Shown piece after piece: positions 28,854-39,027 of a stretch of 64,000 nucleotides of DNA (positions within the stretch are counted from its first letter, which is position 1; every line of letters starts with the position of its first letter). The stretch is from assembly GCF_030123245.1 (NCBI RefSeq), contig NZ_CP126101.1, positions 4,152,501 through 4,216,500 of the forward strand, read 5' to 3'. Under the pieces are notes generated by a model. It had not been told where the DNA came from, made no database searches, and saw only the letters and a list, made by a program, of their open reading frames with translations. A program made the translations under genes and the position numbers. This DNA is from Lysinibacillus pakistanensis (lineage in GTDB: Bacteria; Bacillota; Bacilli; Bacillales_A; Planococcaceae).

Positions 28854-30718
28854 TCCTTCTCACCCATTTTTCTATTTTTTAGAATCGAAAATCGGGATTT
28901 TCGTAATTTTTGCTTTTCCAATTTCTTTTCCTTCGCTATGACATCCTGGGGTGTTTCTCTTGTACCCCATGTAGATTTCCAAAAAGTAACCCATGCAACT
29001 GGCATTTGCCATAGTAAAATAAATTCATAGAAAAGGACAAAGATAAAGCCAAATGCCCACAATTTACTCCGTCTAAAGAAAAGATGGGCCAAACTCATCA
29101 GCATGGCCATTAATAGTAGACCCATTAAAAATGTGGTTGGGAAAATACCATGCATTATTGGCACATACATTAAATTGTAGACAACTACAATAGGAGCTGC
29201 TATCGGCACAATTAAACCGATAACAAAAAACAGAAACATAAAGGGTTCCTTTTTCCACATAAATAAAAATGCTCGTAGTGATTCACGTAGCCATGACCGT
29301 TTCCACCTCATTTGCTGCGATAAAAAAACCTTTGACTCTGATGGAACAATCGTAGAGCATACGGCATTATCCTGATAGCCCGTGCGATGTGTTTTTAATA
29401 TATAGTTCGTCATACTTCGGTCATCACCAAAGGTTGCAGGCTGCCCAAGAAATTTTTGATTTAGCCACGCAGTCTCGTTCTTCAAAATAAGCTCTTTTCG
29501 GTAACATGCTAACGGTCCAGATAAGCATGTTACCGTATCAAACCAAGATTCAGCAGCCTTCATTATACGGAAGGCAATATAATAACGAACTGTCTGTAAT
29601 TTCGTTAATGCATTGGTGAATTTATTTTCAACCTCTGTACGCCCAGCTACACCACCCATTTGTGGATCCTGGAAAGGCTGCACTAAATTTCTAATGGCAT
29701 GAGGTTCTAAAAAGCTATCTGAGTCCACGAAAACGACTAAATCATGCTTGGCAAGATGTACACCAGCCACTAATGCCTCCCTTTTCCCACCATTTTGAGG
29801 TAGCTTATGGAAGCTTAAGCGATCCTCTGTTTTAAAGCGTCCACCCTCACTATGAATCAGCTCAATCATTTCCTTGGCCTTTTCCTCAGTCCTATCAGTT
29901 GAGTAGTCATCTACAACAATAACTTCCAGCTTATCTACAGGATAATACTGATTTATACAGCTTAAAATGGTGCGGTGAATCCACTCCTCTTCATTAAAAA
30001 CGGGAATTATAATTGAAACACCCGGTTCGTAATTAGGATTTATCGGAACATTTCTATAGAAAATTCCAAATATATATCTGCTTAGTAGAAATGTTGCCGC
30101 AATAATACTATATAAATATAGAAACTTATTAAATCTAAAGTAAATGACACTCTCTGCCCGCATCAGCATGACGATAAGCGAAACTATCAATAGAAATAGA
30201 CTTGCTACAAATATTGAAAGTCCCCAGCGCTTTTTTGTCATATAATCGTTTAATGGCTCCAAAAATTCACAGGCATAATAGTACCTTACTTCACCATCTA
30301 CCTCTTTCATATAGGAGCGTACTACTTTTGCTTTCAGATTTACTTTAGATTCATAGCCCTCTGGCATTGCTCCACCAGGAATAGTGAAATTCATTTTAAT
30401 AATTTCATCCATTAATAAGTTGTTCGGACTTACTGAATAAATGAGAATACCTGTAACAGAAATATCCTCTGCAAAATGCTTTTCATTCATTACTTTTTTT
30501 CTTGCTCTTTTAATTTGTACTTCGAAATTAGTTTCGTAACGGAGACTTAGAAGCTGTAACCGATATATTTCATTGACATCTGTAGGGTCGATTTCCTCAG
30601 TTTGATAGGAAGCACCTCGTCGATTAACAAGACTTCGTATATTTTCTGGGTCAGGAATATTTGATAGTATTCGCCGATCAGAACGCGGTATCGTTAAGAC
30701 CTCTTTTTTCTTATTCAT
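28850..30718 (-). CDS. Family 2 glycosyltransferase with N-terminal PilZ-like domain
   Basis: 622-residue processive-type synthase. Residues 50-155 resemble a PilZ domain with the DISVTG (D/NxSxxG) signature at 85-90; a clear RxxxR arginine motif is not visible (candidate Arg 53, 60, 71, 73), so c-di-GMP binding is plausible but unproven. Two membrane helices (167-187, 198-220) lead to a GT2 domain with IIPVFNEEEW, VVDDYSTDRT, VDSDS (DxD), GDD and QMRWKRSW (QxxRW), the set found in hyaluronan, chitin and cellulose synthases. About four C-terminal helices follow. I chose the ATG at 30718; a TTG three codons upstream overlaps the previous stop. Central enzyme of unit 1. Confidence 0.82.
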   Translation of the reverse strand: MNKKKEVLTIPRSDRRILSNIPDPENIRSLVNRRGASYQTEEIDPTDVNEIYRLQLLSLRYETNFEVQIKRARKKVMNEKHFAEDISVTGILIYSVSPNNLLMDEIIKMNFTIPGGAMPEGYESKVNLKAKVVRSYMKEVDGEVRYYYACEFLEPLNDYMTKKRWGLSIFVASLFLLIVSLIVMLMRAESVIYFRFNKFLYLYSIIAATFLLSRYIFGIFYRNVPINPNYEPGVSIIIPVFNEEEWIHRTILSCINQYYPVDKLEVIVVDDYSTDRTEEKAKEMIELIHSEGGRFKTEDRLSFHKLPQNGGKREALVAGVHLAKHDLVVFVDSDSFLEPHAIRNLVQPFQDPQMGGVAGRTEVENKFTNALTKLQTVRYYIAFRIMKAAESWFDTVTCLSGPLACYRKELILKNETAWLNQKFLGQPATFGDDRSMTNYILKTHRTGYQDNAVCSTIVPSESKVFLSQQMRWKRSWLRESLRAFLFMWKKEPFMFLFFVIGLIVPIAAPIVVVYNLMYVPIMHGIFPTTFLMGLLLMAMLMSLAHLFFRRSKLWAFGFIFVLFYEFILLWQMPVAWVTFWKSTWGTRETPQDVIAKEKKLEKQKLRKSRFSILKNRKMGEKE

Positions 30719-30723
30719 GATTA

Positions 30724-32154
30724 TCAATTCACTTTCTTATTCGAATCTTCTTCAATCCAAGTAGACATCTTTGAAAAGCTATACCCTTCTTTTTGAAGCT
30801 TTTCAATTATTGATGGTAATACTTCTACTGTTTTTGTCCCATCTAAAATATGCATAACAATTACCTTTCCTGGAGCAGCTCTGCTTATAACACGATTGTA
30901 AATATCCTGAGCTGATAACTCTAAATTCCAGTCAAAAGAAGCAATATCATACATGGCAATAGAAGTAACACCTGTAGCAGCAATAATTTTTGCAGATTCT
31001 TCATTAATAACACCTTTATTTGGTCTAAAATATAGTAAAGGCTTTTCCTGTAACGCATATGTTAATGCCTTATGCGCCATTACCACATCCTCCTGTAATT
31101 CTTCAGGAGTCATGGTCGTAACATCGAGGTGATTGTAGGAGTGGCTTGCAACCTCATGACCTCTATTTACTATTAATCGTGCCAATTGAGGATCCTTCTC
31201 CACACCCTTTCCTATTAAAAAGAAGGTTGATTTTACATTGTACTTATCAAGAATATCTAAAATCTCTTTAATTCTTTCCTCACTTGCCCAATCATCAAAG
31301 GATAAAGAAATTTCTTTTTTTGTTGTATTTTTGCGATAGAATATAGTAGGTTTAACATTTTGATAATCTGGATTTATTTTAATAGCATCATAGCCCTCAA
31401 TTTCTTCTAAAGGTTTGGCAATATATTGTTCATCTAACACTTCCGTTAATGTGGTAAAGACATATCCTTTTTCCTTTCCGTATTGGGACAAAAGAGGAAT
31501 CACATCAATAACCGCTGGATTAATATACGTATTTAAATGAATAATCGATCCACTATTAATAAAACGATGAATATAATCCATTATCTCCTCTGCACTTTGC
31601 ATATTACGATCTTTAGGATTAATAGAAGATTCAACGACACCCTTCATATTTAGTGTTTTTGTTGCTAAACGCATATTATCCGTTGAGTCACCAGAGCGAC
31701 TACGAACATACTTTGGTGAATACCCTAATTGTTCTTTAAATACTTCATTTGCTAAGAAAATTTCCTTATAGGTTTCCTCATAGCTTAAATCTGCCATTTC
31801 GGGAAACGTTAATGTTCCATTCTCTACTTCATGTCCTCTTGCTAAGATATCTTTTACTAAATCAGGATCCTGTGCTATTCGCATACCTTCCACAAAAAAA
31901 GTTGCCTTCATATTGGACTGATCTAAAGCCTTTAAAAGCTTTTGCATTGTCTCAATATCTGCAAGCCCGTTAAAGGTAATTGCAACCTTTTGGTCAAGTA
32001 TGCTGGCATGACTATAAACTGTGCTCATTGTCCCATCATGCTCTTTAATCTCAATCGTGGAGTCGACAGGTTTGACCTGATGATCTTCATTAGAAGTTTG
32101 ACATCCAGTTAACAATAAAATGAATAGTAGACTACATATTTTTAGTTGTCTCAT
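30724..32154 (-). CDS. Lipoprotein with two tandem NodB deacetylase domains
   Basis: 476-residue lipoprotein (lipobox LLTGC, Cys18). The first NodB-like domain (about 50-260) has FNGLADIE where TFDDG is expected and EVENGTLTFPE where the HxxxH lies, so it lacks metal ligands. The second (about 285-470) has SFDDWASEE and EVASHSYNHLD with both histidines, so it should be active. It probably removes acetyl groups from N-acetyl sugars in the polymer made by the neighbouring synthase, with the first domain serving binding or folding. It follows the sugar dehydrogenase by 16 bases and nearly touches the synthase gene. Confidence 0.8.
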   Translation of the reverse strand: MRQLKICSLLFILLLTGCQTSNEDHQVKPVDSTIEIKEHDGTMSTVYSHASILDQKVAITFNGLADIETMQKLLKALDQSNMKATFFVEGMRIAQDPDLVKDILARGHEVENGTLTFPEMADLSYEETYKEIFLANEVFKEQLGYSPKYVRSRSGDSTDNMRLATKTLNMKGVVESSINPKDRNMQSAEEIMDYIHRFINSGSIIHLNTYINPAVIDVIPLLSQYGKEKGYVFTTLTEVLDEQYIAKPLEEIEGYDAIKINPDYQNVKPTIFYRKNTTKKEISLSFDDWASEERIKEILDILDKYNVKSTFFLIGKGVEKDPQLARLIVNRGHEVASHSYNHLDVTTMTPEELQEDVVMAHKALTYALQEKPLLYFRPNKGVINEESAKIIAATGVTSIAMYDIASFDWNLELSAQDIYNRVISRAAPGKVIVMHILDGTKTVEVLPSIIEKLQKEGYSFSKMSTWIEEDSNKKVN

Positions 32155-32170
32155 GTCTACAAAATTCCCC

Positions 32171-33496
32171 TTACAGTTTGTAATATTCTTGATTTTTAAA
32201 TAAAAAATGGGTATTTCTTGTGTCGAAAATTAAAGCAGCCTGTTGATCTATTAAGGTATAATCAATATTTTTATGATTTGTTAAAATTAATATTGCATCT
32301 GCTTTTTGGATTAAAGTCTCAGTTAACAGCACCGTATTAAAAACTTCCTCTTTTATCGTAAATGATTCAATAAACGGATCAACTATCTTCAACTTACACT
32401 GCGCTCTCTTTAGCTCACCAATCACCTGTAATGCGGGTGATTCCCGAAAATCGTTAATATTTGGCTTATAGGCAACACCGATTACGACAATCTCTGCTTC
32501 ATTTAGCTTTTTGTTCTGAGCTACTAAATAATTATTCAATCTATCAACTACAAAACTAGGCATTGAATCATTAATTTTATCAGCAGCCTCAATTAAAGTT
32601 GCCGGAATGCCATGCTGTTGGCTAGCCCACGATAAATATTTAGGGTCCACCGGTATACAATGACCACCGACACCAGGACCAGGTGTAAAGGGCATAAATC
32701 CATAAGGCTTTGTCGAAGCTGCTTCAATGACCTCCCAAACATCAATATCCATTTTATGGCAAATTCGACTTAATTCATTGACAAGTGCAATATTTATTTG
32801 ACGAAATGTATTTTCTAATAACTTCTCCATTTCAGCTATCTTCGGACTTGTGACAGAAAATACATTTGTATTAAGCGCAGTTTCATAAAAGAGCTTCGAA
32901 ACCTCCAAGCACGCTTCTGTTATACCGCCTACTACTTTCGGTGTATTTGAAACTGAAAAATTTACATTTCCAGGATCGACACGTTCAGGTGAATAAGCTA
33001 AAAATATATCCTGCCCTATGACAAAATTGCTTTTTTCTAGAATTGGTTGAACAATTTGTTCTGTAGTACCTGGATAGGTCGTGCTTTCAAGAATAATCAG
33101 TGTATTGCTAGAAAGATTTTGTTGAATGGCTATAGTGGCTTCTTCAATATATGAAATATTTGGTGCTCCATCGGCGGTTGTTGGCGTTGGTACGCAAATA
33201 ACAATGACATCAGCATGTGAAAGTTTAGAAAAATCATTTGTAGGGACAAATCCATCCTCACTCACAGCCTTGTGAATGACTGAGCTTGGCAAATCCACAA
33301 TATAGCTTTGACCAGCCTTTAATTTGTCAATTTTTCTATAATCCTTATCAAAACCTATTACCCGAAAATCCTTATTAGTGATTTCTAGTGCTAGTGGTAG
33401 CCCTACATAGCCCAGTCCAATAACGCCAATTATAGCCTTTTTCGTTGTAATTTTTTTTGATAAAGCTAACTTTGGTGATTCTGTTTTGATCTCCAT
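32171..33496 (-). CDS. Nucleotide-sugar 6-dehydrogenase, WbpA/UDP-GlcNAc type
   Basis: 441-residue UDP-sugar dehydrogenase. The NAD-binding IGLGYVGLPLA loop is at about 26-36, ESTTYPGTTE in the middle domain, and the catalytic cysteine sits in PGPGVGGHCIPVDPKYL (about 265-281), the form typical of UDP-N-acetylhexosamine 6-dehydrogenases (WbpA/WecC) rather than plain UDP-glucose dehydrogenases. It makes a UDP-uronic acid donor in the cytoplasm. Start ATG follows AAAGGAG at ten bases. It heads unit 1, so it probably supplies a uronate substrate to the PilZ-GT2 synthase. Confidence 0.85.
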   Translation of the reverse strand: MEIKTESPKLALSKKITTKKAIIGVIGLGYVGLPLALEITNKDFRVIGFDKDYRKIDKLKAGQSYIVDLPSSVIHKAVSEDGFVPTNDFSKLSHADVIVICVPTPTTADGAPNISYIEEATIAIQQNLSSNTLIILESTTYPGTTEQIVQPILEKSNFVIGQDIFLAYSPERVDPGNVNFSVSNTPKVVGGITEACLEVSKLFYETALNTNVFSVTSPKIAEMEKLLENTFRQINIALVNELSRICHKMDIDVWEVIEAASTKPYGFMPFTPGPGVGGHCIPVDPKYLSWASQQHGIPATLIEAADKINDSMPSFVVDRLNNYLVAQNKKLNEAEIVVIGVAYKPNINDFRESPALQVIGELKRAQCKLKIVDPFIESFTIKEEVFNTVLLTETLIQKADAILILTNHKNIDYTLIDQQAALIFDTRNTHFLFKNQEYYKL

Positions 33497-34715
33497 TAAA
33501 AATTACTCCTTTATCTATTTTTGACTATTTTTAACATTTTTCTATCTAACTAGAAATGAAGTTACGAATGACTCTGCACTTCATTGCTAAGTATTAGACC
33601 ATCATTTCACGCACTCTAAATTCCTTAGTTAAAATAGATCACTCAACTCTAAATTTTTAGATAAACAATTTCACAACATGTATATAGTACTAAACGCAAC
33701 TAAACAATTCCTAAACATTTTAAATCAGAAAAGAAAAAGGAACTATTTATTTATAAAAAATAAAAGAATCACCATTTTATAATCCTTTAGAACTATTCAC
33801 TTTTCGATAATTTCAATACAGCTATCAAGTTGACTAAAGTTATCCAAAATCTGTTGTAAAAAAATTTAGAGTTTTTGTTAGGAGTTTTTTATTGGGGGCA
33901 TATTTACGATGTCATTAATTTTATCCAATACTGATTTATCTCTTATTATTATTAATTCAGAAAGCCGTGCATAGTGAATTTTCAACCTATAATTATTTTT
34001 CGGCTATTTTGGATTTCTTTTAAGTGTAGTAAAAATTTTTTTAATACAACACTGAAGAATGTTAATACATAGATAGTTAATAAAATTCAGGGGATTTCCA
34101 CAAACAACATGTTACTTTTCACTACATTTTTTATTTTGCTCCATGTCAATTAATTGATATGAATATAATACGCTTTTGTCATTCTCAATTTTTGGTGATT
34201 TGCCAAATTAAAATATTTTTCTTAGACCTTCCAAAATAGGTGGGTTAGTAAGCATAAAATTTTCTATCATCATCTTCGAATATACATGTCGATTGAATTT
34301 CAAAATTCATCCTAGATTATTCATTATTCACTTTAAAGAAAAAGCGAAATGATTCGTTTCAATAATGGCATAAAATCAAAGTAATTTACCATCATCCCTC
34401 TTAGATACAAATGTTACTGTTGCCTTGGTCGAAAAACTCCAGACAATATATACAAAATAGCCATCTATCTAAAAAAGCATTATGATAGATGGCCATTGGA
34501 TGGTGCGTACCACACGGGTGTGCTATTTTATTATTTCAGCTTACAGTAGACAAGAGTATACTGTGCCTGCTTTAAGGTTCATTTATTCATTTCACTAATA
34601 TTGCTAGATAATTTGTTGCTTCAAACTTTACTCGTTTCGTTTAAATTATTTGCTAGGTTTGAATGACCAACATATTAACTTCTATTTTTTGATTCAACTT
34701 TCTATTTTTATTTAA
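33497..34715. other. Long AT-rich gene-free region between polysaccharide units
   Basis: About 1.2 kb, very AT-rich, with only short frames lacking convincing ribosome binding sites. It must hold the promoter of unit 1 (near 33,500-33,900) and the terminator of unit 2 (34,455-34,498). I looked for a c-di-GMP riboswitch and did not see one. Confidence 0.5.
34455..34498 (-). terminator. Probable terminator of polysaccharide unit 2
   Basis: GCCATCTATC / GATAGATGGC arms around a loop of about 14 bases; on the minus strand a T-rich segment follows. It lies about 220 bases after the deacetylase stop. Confidence 0.5.
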
Positions 34716-35810
34716 CTAATGTTTTGTAAGCTGTAACCCTTCCTTTGTATTCACTGGTAAAATAGAATCTTTACCTAAATCATTAATATATTTCATAATT
34801 TGTTCTAAAATTTCAGGTGTTGTTTCATACTCTTCTAATCGATCTTCTGTAATACCGTGCAACATAATGATAACCCAAGAGTTCTCAGCAACTGCTTTGT
34901 CAATCCACTTTTTCACATCCAAAAATTCTGTTGTATTTATAATGGCATATGACTTTAGCCAGTACGGATCATAATCATTCATTATATTAGTTTCTCTTCC
35001 AAGTACACGAATACCGTCGAAATATTGCATAGCAATTTCCCGTATTTCTTTATTGTAATCGGAATAGGGAATTGCAACTGTTGAAACGACACCTTTTCCT
35101 AATAAAGACTCTATTGTATTGATGCTTTCGGCAAATTCATCATGAATCTCATCTTCAGATTTCCTTGTTAGAAATGGATGATTTTGAGTGTGAGATGCAA
35201 TTTCTAAACCTAAATCATGTGCAACCCATAATTGAGATGGATTCATATAAACTTCATCATCTGAGTACACCTTATTACCGATAATATTAAAAGTTCCCGG
35301 CATATTATATTTTGAGTGAAGCGGTAATGCTTTATCATACCAATTTCGATAGCCATCGTCATACGATAGTGTCACAAGTGCCTGCCCATGATAATTAGAA
35401 GTATTTAAAGGTGTTATTTTTTCCATATCTTCAATTGCAAAATTAGTAGTAAAAATCAACTTGAAACTATTTTCTAAGAGTTTTGATTTATCATTCTCTA
35501 TATTATTTTGGACATTTAAAGTATATGTCGTATAGTTTTCATATGATTTTTCAGGCTTCACTTTCACTTTATTTTCATTAACCTCTAATGTAATCGGAAA
35601 ATGATTTCCTGCTTCATCTTTAATTGTAATTGAAGAGTCAGTAATGGATGCTCTATTAACAGGATGATTAAATGTAATCGTCCATTCCTTATTCAAATCT
35701 GTAATTTCTTTGTGCTCTATGAAAGATTCTGCTTTCGTTATAGTCATGCTATTCATACATAAAAGCACAAATGGTATGGCTATAATGAGAAGCTTTCTCC
35801 ACTGAATCAA
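34716..35810 (-). CDS. Secreted polysaccharide deacetylase with Ig-like N-domain
   Basis: 364 residues with a signal peptide (about 1-27). Residues 30-125 look like a bacterial Ig-like (Big_5/SbsA) domain (WTITFNHPVNRASI ... TYTLNVQNNI), followed by a NodB domain with TLSYDDGY, EIASHTQNHPF (HxxxH) and MLHGI, a full catalytic set. It should deacetylate an extracellular N-acetylated polymer. Last gene of unit 2, 22 bases after the large glycosidase-like gene. Confidence 0.82.
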   Translation of the reverse strand: MIQWRKLLIIAIPFVLLCMNSMTITKAESFIEHKEITDLNKEWTITFNHPVNRASITDSSITIKDEAGNHFPITLEVNENKVKVKPEKSYENYTTYTLNVQNNIENDKSKLLENSFKLIFTTNFAIEDMEKITPLNTSNYHGQALVTLSYDDGYRNWYDKALPLHSKYNMPGTFNIIGNKVYSDDEVYMNPSQLWVAHDLGLEIASHTQNHPFLTRKSEDEIHDEFAESINTIESLLGKGVVSTVAIPYSDYNKEIREIAMQYFDGIRVLGRETNIMNDYDPYWLKSYAIINTTEFLDVKKWIDKAVAENSWVIIMLHGITEDRLEEYETTPEILEQIMKYINDLGKDSILPVNTKEGLQLTKH

Positions 35811-35832
35811 TCTTTATCTCTCCTTTAAATCA

Positions 35833-38800
35833 CTATTCAAATTTCTTAAATGTTTCTTGCATAATTTCATAGGATTTTTTTAATCGTTCTTTTGTTTTAG
35901 GCATCTTCCAATTATCCCATGTAAAACTATGCAATTGATTAAGTACACCTTTTTCAATCTCTGGCAACGAAGACACAACCTCCTGCTTTTCATTAACAAA
36001 CAATGCACCTATATTTATTTTATCTACAAAAACTGATACTTCTCCGTTTTCTTTATAAAAATCGCCTATAAACTCTTTATGACTAGGATCCTTTGCTTGA
36101 AGAAGTAACCAAGGGATACGTAATTCTATAATTCCTTTGTCGCTCCAATTATAATCAACAAGGGAATTATAATTTTTTGCCTTCGGATTACCATTCCCCT
36201 CTATTAATTTGCCTGTTTCATAAGCTGCAAAAGGTACTGCTATATCCTGTTCTGGCAAGTAGAGCTCCTTATTTAAAGCATAGTATATCGGACTGAACGT
36301 AGTGTTTTCTTTCATAACGTTTGGAGAGAGGATGTCGATAAGCTTTAATTCATGCCCATATAAATAAGAATAGAAATCATAATAAGGGTCAATGACAATA
36401 CGTGACTCCTTCTTCTTATTAAGCTCAACAACAAACTCAATACCATTACTGAACGTTACTCCTTTCAAATCTGATTTTGCTGTTTTTCCTTGATTCGGAA
36501 TCACATCTAATAGAATTTGAGTAGAGGATGTTTTATTGAGTAAATCTCCTTTTAATTGGAGGTACAAGTATCTTTCATCATAATCAACGCTCATTGAAGG
36601 CTTGTTTTTTTGTTGTTCATATAAGAGAGGAGCTTTCCATTCTGATAGATCTCCGTCAACCTGTACCTTATGCTGATCAAAGCTTAATAAACCAAATTGT
36701 TGTTCATTTGTTTGTGCATTAGACCAATAAGGGCGTTGGTTCGCATTATCATAGTCCATCGTATTCCAAGTACGTTTAAACCACTCATCTTGCCAAGTAA
36801 ATACTAATCCGCCAAGTAAATCCTCTGCCATAATATCCTCAAACAGATGAGTTAATATTTCACCTTGTTCCTGTTCTGATACAAATCCTTGAGTCCAGCC
36901 ATACGGGTTATCATGAGTTAAACCACGTGAACCAGGGATTCCAAACTCAGCGATTAGTATTGGCATACGATGTGCAGCATGTAATTCCGCTAAATAACCT
37001 GCATAACTATTTTTTTCTCCACGATGATCTACATACGACAAGTATTTTTGATCATAGTTAAAGAAATCTGGATAGTATGGATACACATGGTACGATGCAA
37101 ATTGACCTGTTTGTTTCGCTAACCCTTTTGTATAAATGACATTCGGATTAACACTTGCAATATCTTCATCCGTATTCGGCTCAGATGGATGATCTAATAA
37201 ATCTGTTGTAACCCAGTTTGTGAAGCTCATAGGATGCATCCAGCCATAATTTTTTTGTTCATATTGTGTAATATAATCCATTTGCTCTGCAATCCAATAT
37301 TCAAATGGAGAAGCATCTTTTGTTTCGAAATAAACACCATCATACTGCCCAATAGTAGCATGCTTTTCATTTGTTCCGTTCACCATATGAGGGTACCATT
37401 CTATACCAATAATCCAACCGATTATATACTGTGAAACATCTGTATCATAATAACCAGATGCATGCCCTACTACATGCTCTACATATTTATTACCGTGAAT
37501 AACATCTACAAGGGTTTTCATTTCTTCTTGAAATTTCTTAAGCGTTGTAGGATCATAAGCATCTAAAGTTTCCTCTAAACCCTCCTCTTCAATCCACACT
37601 CCATGTAATACATATAAAGGATTTTCTGCTTCATCATTATATCTTTTTAAGGCTCTATAAAAACCAGGTGGATGTAACGTATAGACTCGGATTGTATTGG
37701 CATTCATTTTACCAATCTGCTGGAACCAACGATAATATTCATCCTCCGTTATGGCGGCCTCCCCAGGGAAATAACCTGGTTTTCCCATTCCCATATTAAC
37801 GCCTTTGAGGGTGATAGATTCCCACTGCCCATCTTTTAAAATTTGAAATGTTTGATCATTAATACGCGCATTATAACCTAAATTATTTTTTGCTGAAACA
37901 TCAGATTGCTGCTTAACTTCTTCTTTTTTCTCAAATTCTTCTAAAATAGACTTCATCATCGGTACATATGCTGACCAATAAAAAGCATCATCTGCGAAAT
38001 TTTGTAAAACTTTATAGACTGATGCTAGCCCTTTTATTTTATAGAAGAATGGCACTTTATTAATATCATTAAAATCGCCTGCAAAGTAATATTTTGTAGC
38101 ATTTTTTTGTTCACCCGAAACAACTGCTGCGAATGAAAAAGGGACATCATGATCACTTAATAATTTTTTACCTTCGTCAGTTAAGCTCCACTCATAATTC
38201 GCTAAAACATCTTGCTCATTTTTCGAGGTAACAATATCAAACCAGTAATCATATCGTGGGTTTGATGAAACATGCAAGAACTCTTGTCCTGCTTTAGTGA
38301 AATTAAGATAAATACCTTCTTTATCAATATGTTTATTTAATTCTAAAACAAATACCTCATCTGTAAAGTCATTCACTAATATGAAGCCCCCACCTTCATA
38401 TTTCCAGTCATCCTTAAATTTATCAACAACCCATTGTGGAATTTCATTATTTTTTTTATAGTCTAATTCTTCAAAATAGCGGCCAATCCAACCAGACCAG
38501 TCTATTTTCAAATAATCTAGCACTTGATTTCGCACTTCAGGAGATGTTGGTGATGCAATAGAGTTAAATTCTGCTATAAATAAACTTTTTTCTGCACTAG
38601 TTAAACGTTTCATAATCGCATCCCATTCTTGCGATTCTAATCCACCAACAATTTTCTTTGTGCGTGCCCCCAATCTTTCTTGCTTCGAGTTAAGATCATC
38701 TTCATAGACACCATACGTGTCCGCCAAATAGATTGCATCATAATCTTTGTAATCCTTTGGTATTTCAGAAGTAGACACACTGTTATTTTTTTCATCTGGA

Positions 38801-39027
38801 ATTGTGCCAAAATAATCCTTGGACTCATCATATTGACCATCTCTATGTTCGTACTTCAAAAAATTTAATAGCCAAGTCAACCCTAAATGCTCTCGATATG
38901 ATTCATCCTTCACTGTTTTATCAATGATTGCAACATTTAGTTGTTTATTAGGTGACACAAACCAAAGAGCTATTGGTATCATTATAAGCAATAGCACTAC
39001 TATAATTCCCAAATAAATTCGCTTCAT
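35833..39027 (-). CDS. Large membrane-anchored glycoside hydrolase-like protein
   Basis: 1064 residues. An N-terminal membrane anchor (about 4-26) is followed by an uncharacterised domain (about 30-390), a TIM-barrel domain (about 400-770) with ITLKGVNMGMGKPGYFPGE, NTIRVYTLHPPGFY and ILIAEFGIPGSRG, and a C-terminal region with a CBM9-like module (VDGDLSEWKAPLL, then DERYLYLQLKG). The IAEFG glutamate fits the nucleophile of clan GH-A enzymes (GH2/GH5/GH72-like). It could cut or transfer polymer chains outside the membrane. Its start overlaps the glycosyltransferase stop by four bases. No standard name is known to me for this domain set. Confidence 0.72.
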   Translation of the reverse strand: MKRIYLGIIVVLLLIMIPIALWFVSPNKQLNVAIIDKTVKDESYREHLGLTWLLNFLKYEHRDGQYDESKDYFGTIPDEKNNSVSTSEIPKDYKDYDAIYLADTYGVYEDDLNSKQERLGARTKKIVGGLESQEWDAIMKRLTSAEKSLFIAEFNSIASPTSPEVRNQVLDYLKIDWSGWIGRYFEELDYKKNNEIPQWVVDKFKDDWKYEGGGFILVNDFTDEVFVLELNKHIDKEGIYLNFTKAGQEFLHVSSNPRYDYWFDIVTSKNEQDVLANYEWSLTDEGKKLLSDHDVPFSFAAVVSGEQKNATKYYFAGDFNDINKVPFFYKIKGLASVYKVLQNFADDAFYWSAYVPMMKSILEEFEKKEEVKQQSDVSAKNNLGYNARINDQTFQILKDGQWESITLKGVNMGMGKPGYFPGEAAITEDEYYRWFQQIGKMNANTIRVYTLHPPGFYRALKRYNDEAENPLYVLHGVWIEEEGLEETLDAYDPTTLKKFQEEMKTLVDVIHGNKYVEHVVGHASGYYDTDVSQYIIGWIIGIEWYPHMVNGTNEKHATIGQYDGVYFETKDASPFEYWIAEQMDYITQYEQKNYGWMHPMSFTNWVTTDLLDHPSEPNTDEDIASVNPNVIYTKGLAKQTGQFASYHVYPYYPDFFNYDQKYLSYVDHRGEKNSYAGYLAELHAAHRMPILIAEFGIPGSRGLTHDNPYGWTQGFVSEQEQGEILTHLFEDIMAEDLLGGLVFTWQDEWFKRTWNTMDYDNANQRPYWSNAQTNEQQFGLLSFDQHKVQVDGDLSEWKAPLLYEQQKNKPSMSVDYDERYLYLQLKGDLLNKTSSTQILLDVIPNQGKTAKSDLKGVTFSNGIEFVVELNKKKESRIVIDPYYDFYSYLYGHELKLIDILSPNVMKENTTFSPIYYALNKELYLPEQDIAVPFAAYETGKLIEGNGNPKAKNYNSLVDYNWSDKGIIELRIPWLLLQAKDPSHKEFIGDFYKENGEVSVFVDKINIGALFVNEKQEVVSSLPEIEKGVLNQLHSFTWDNWKMPKTKERLKKSYEIMQETFKKFE

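Noticed and set aside
33497..34715. Possible c-di-GMP riboswitch before unit 1
   Set aside because: I could not find the conserved GEMM-I core or its tetraloop/receptor on either strand; the same holds for 42388-43128.
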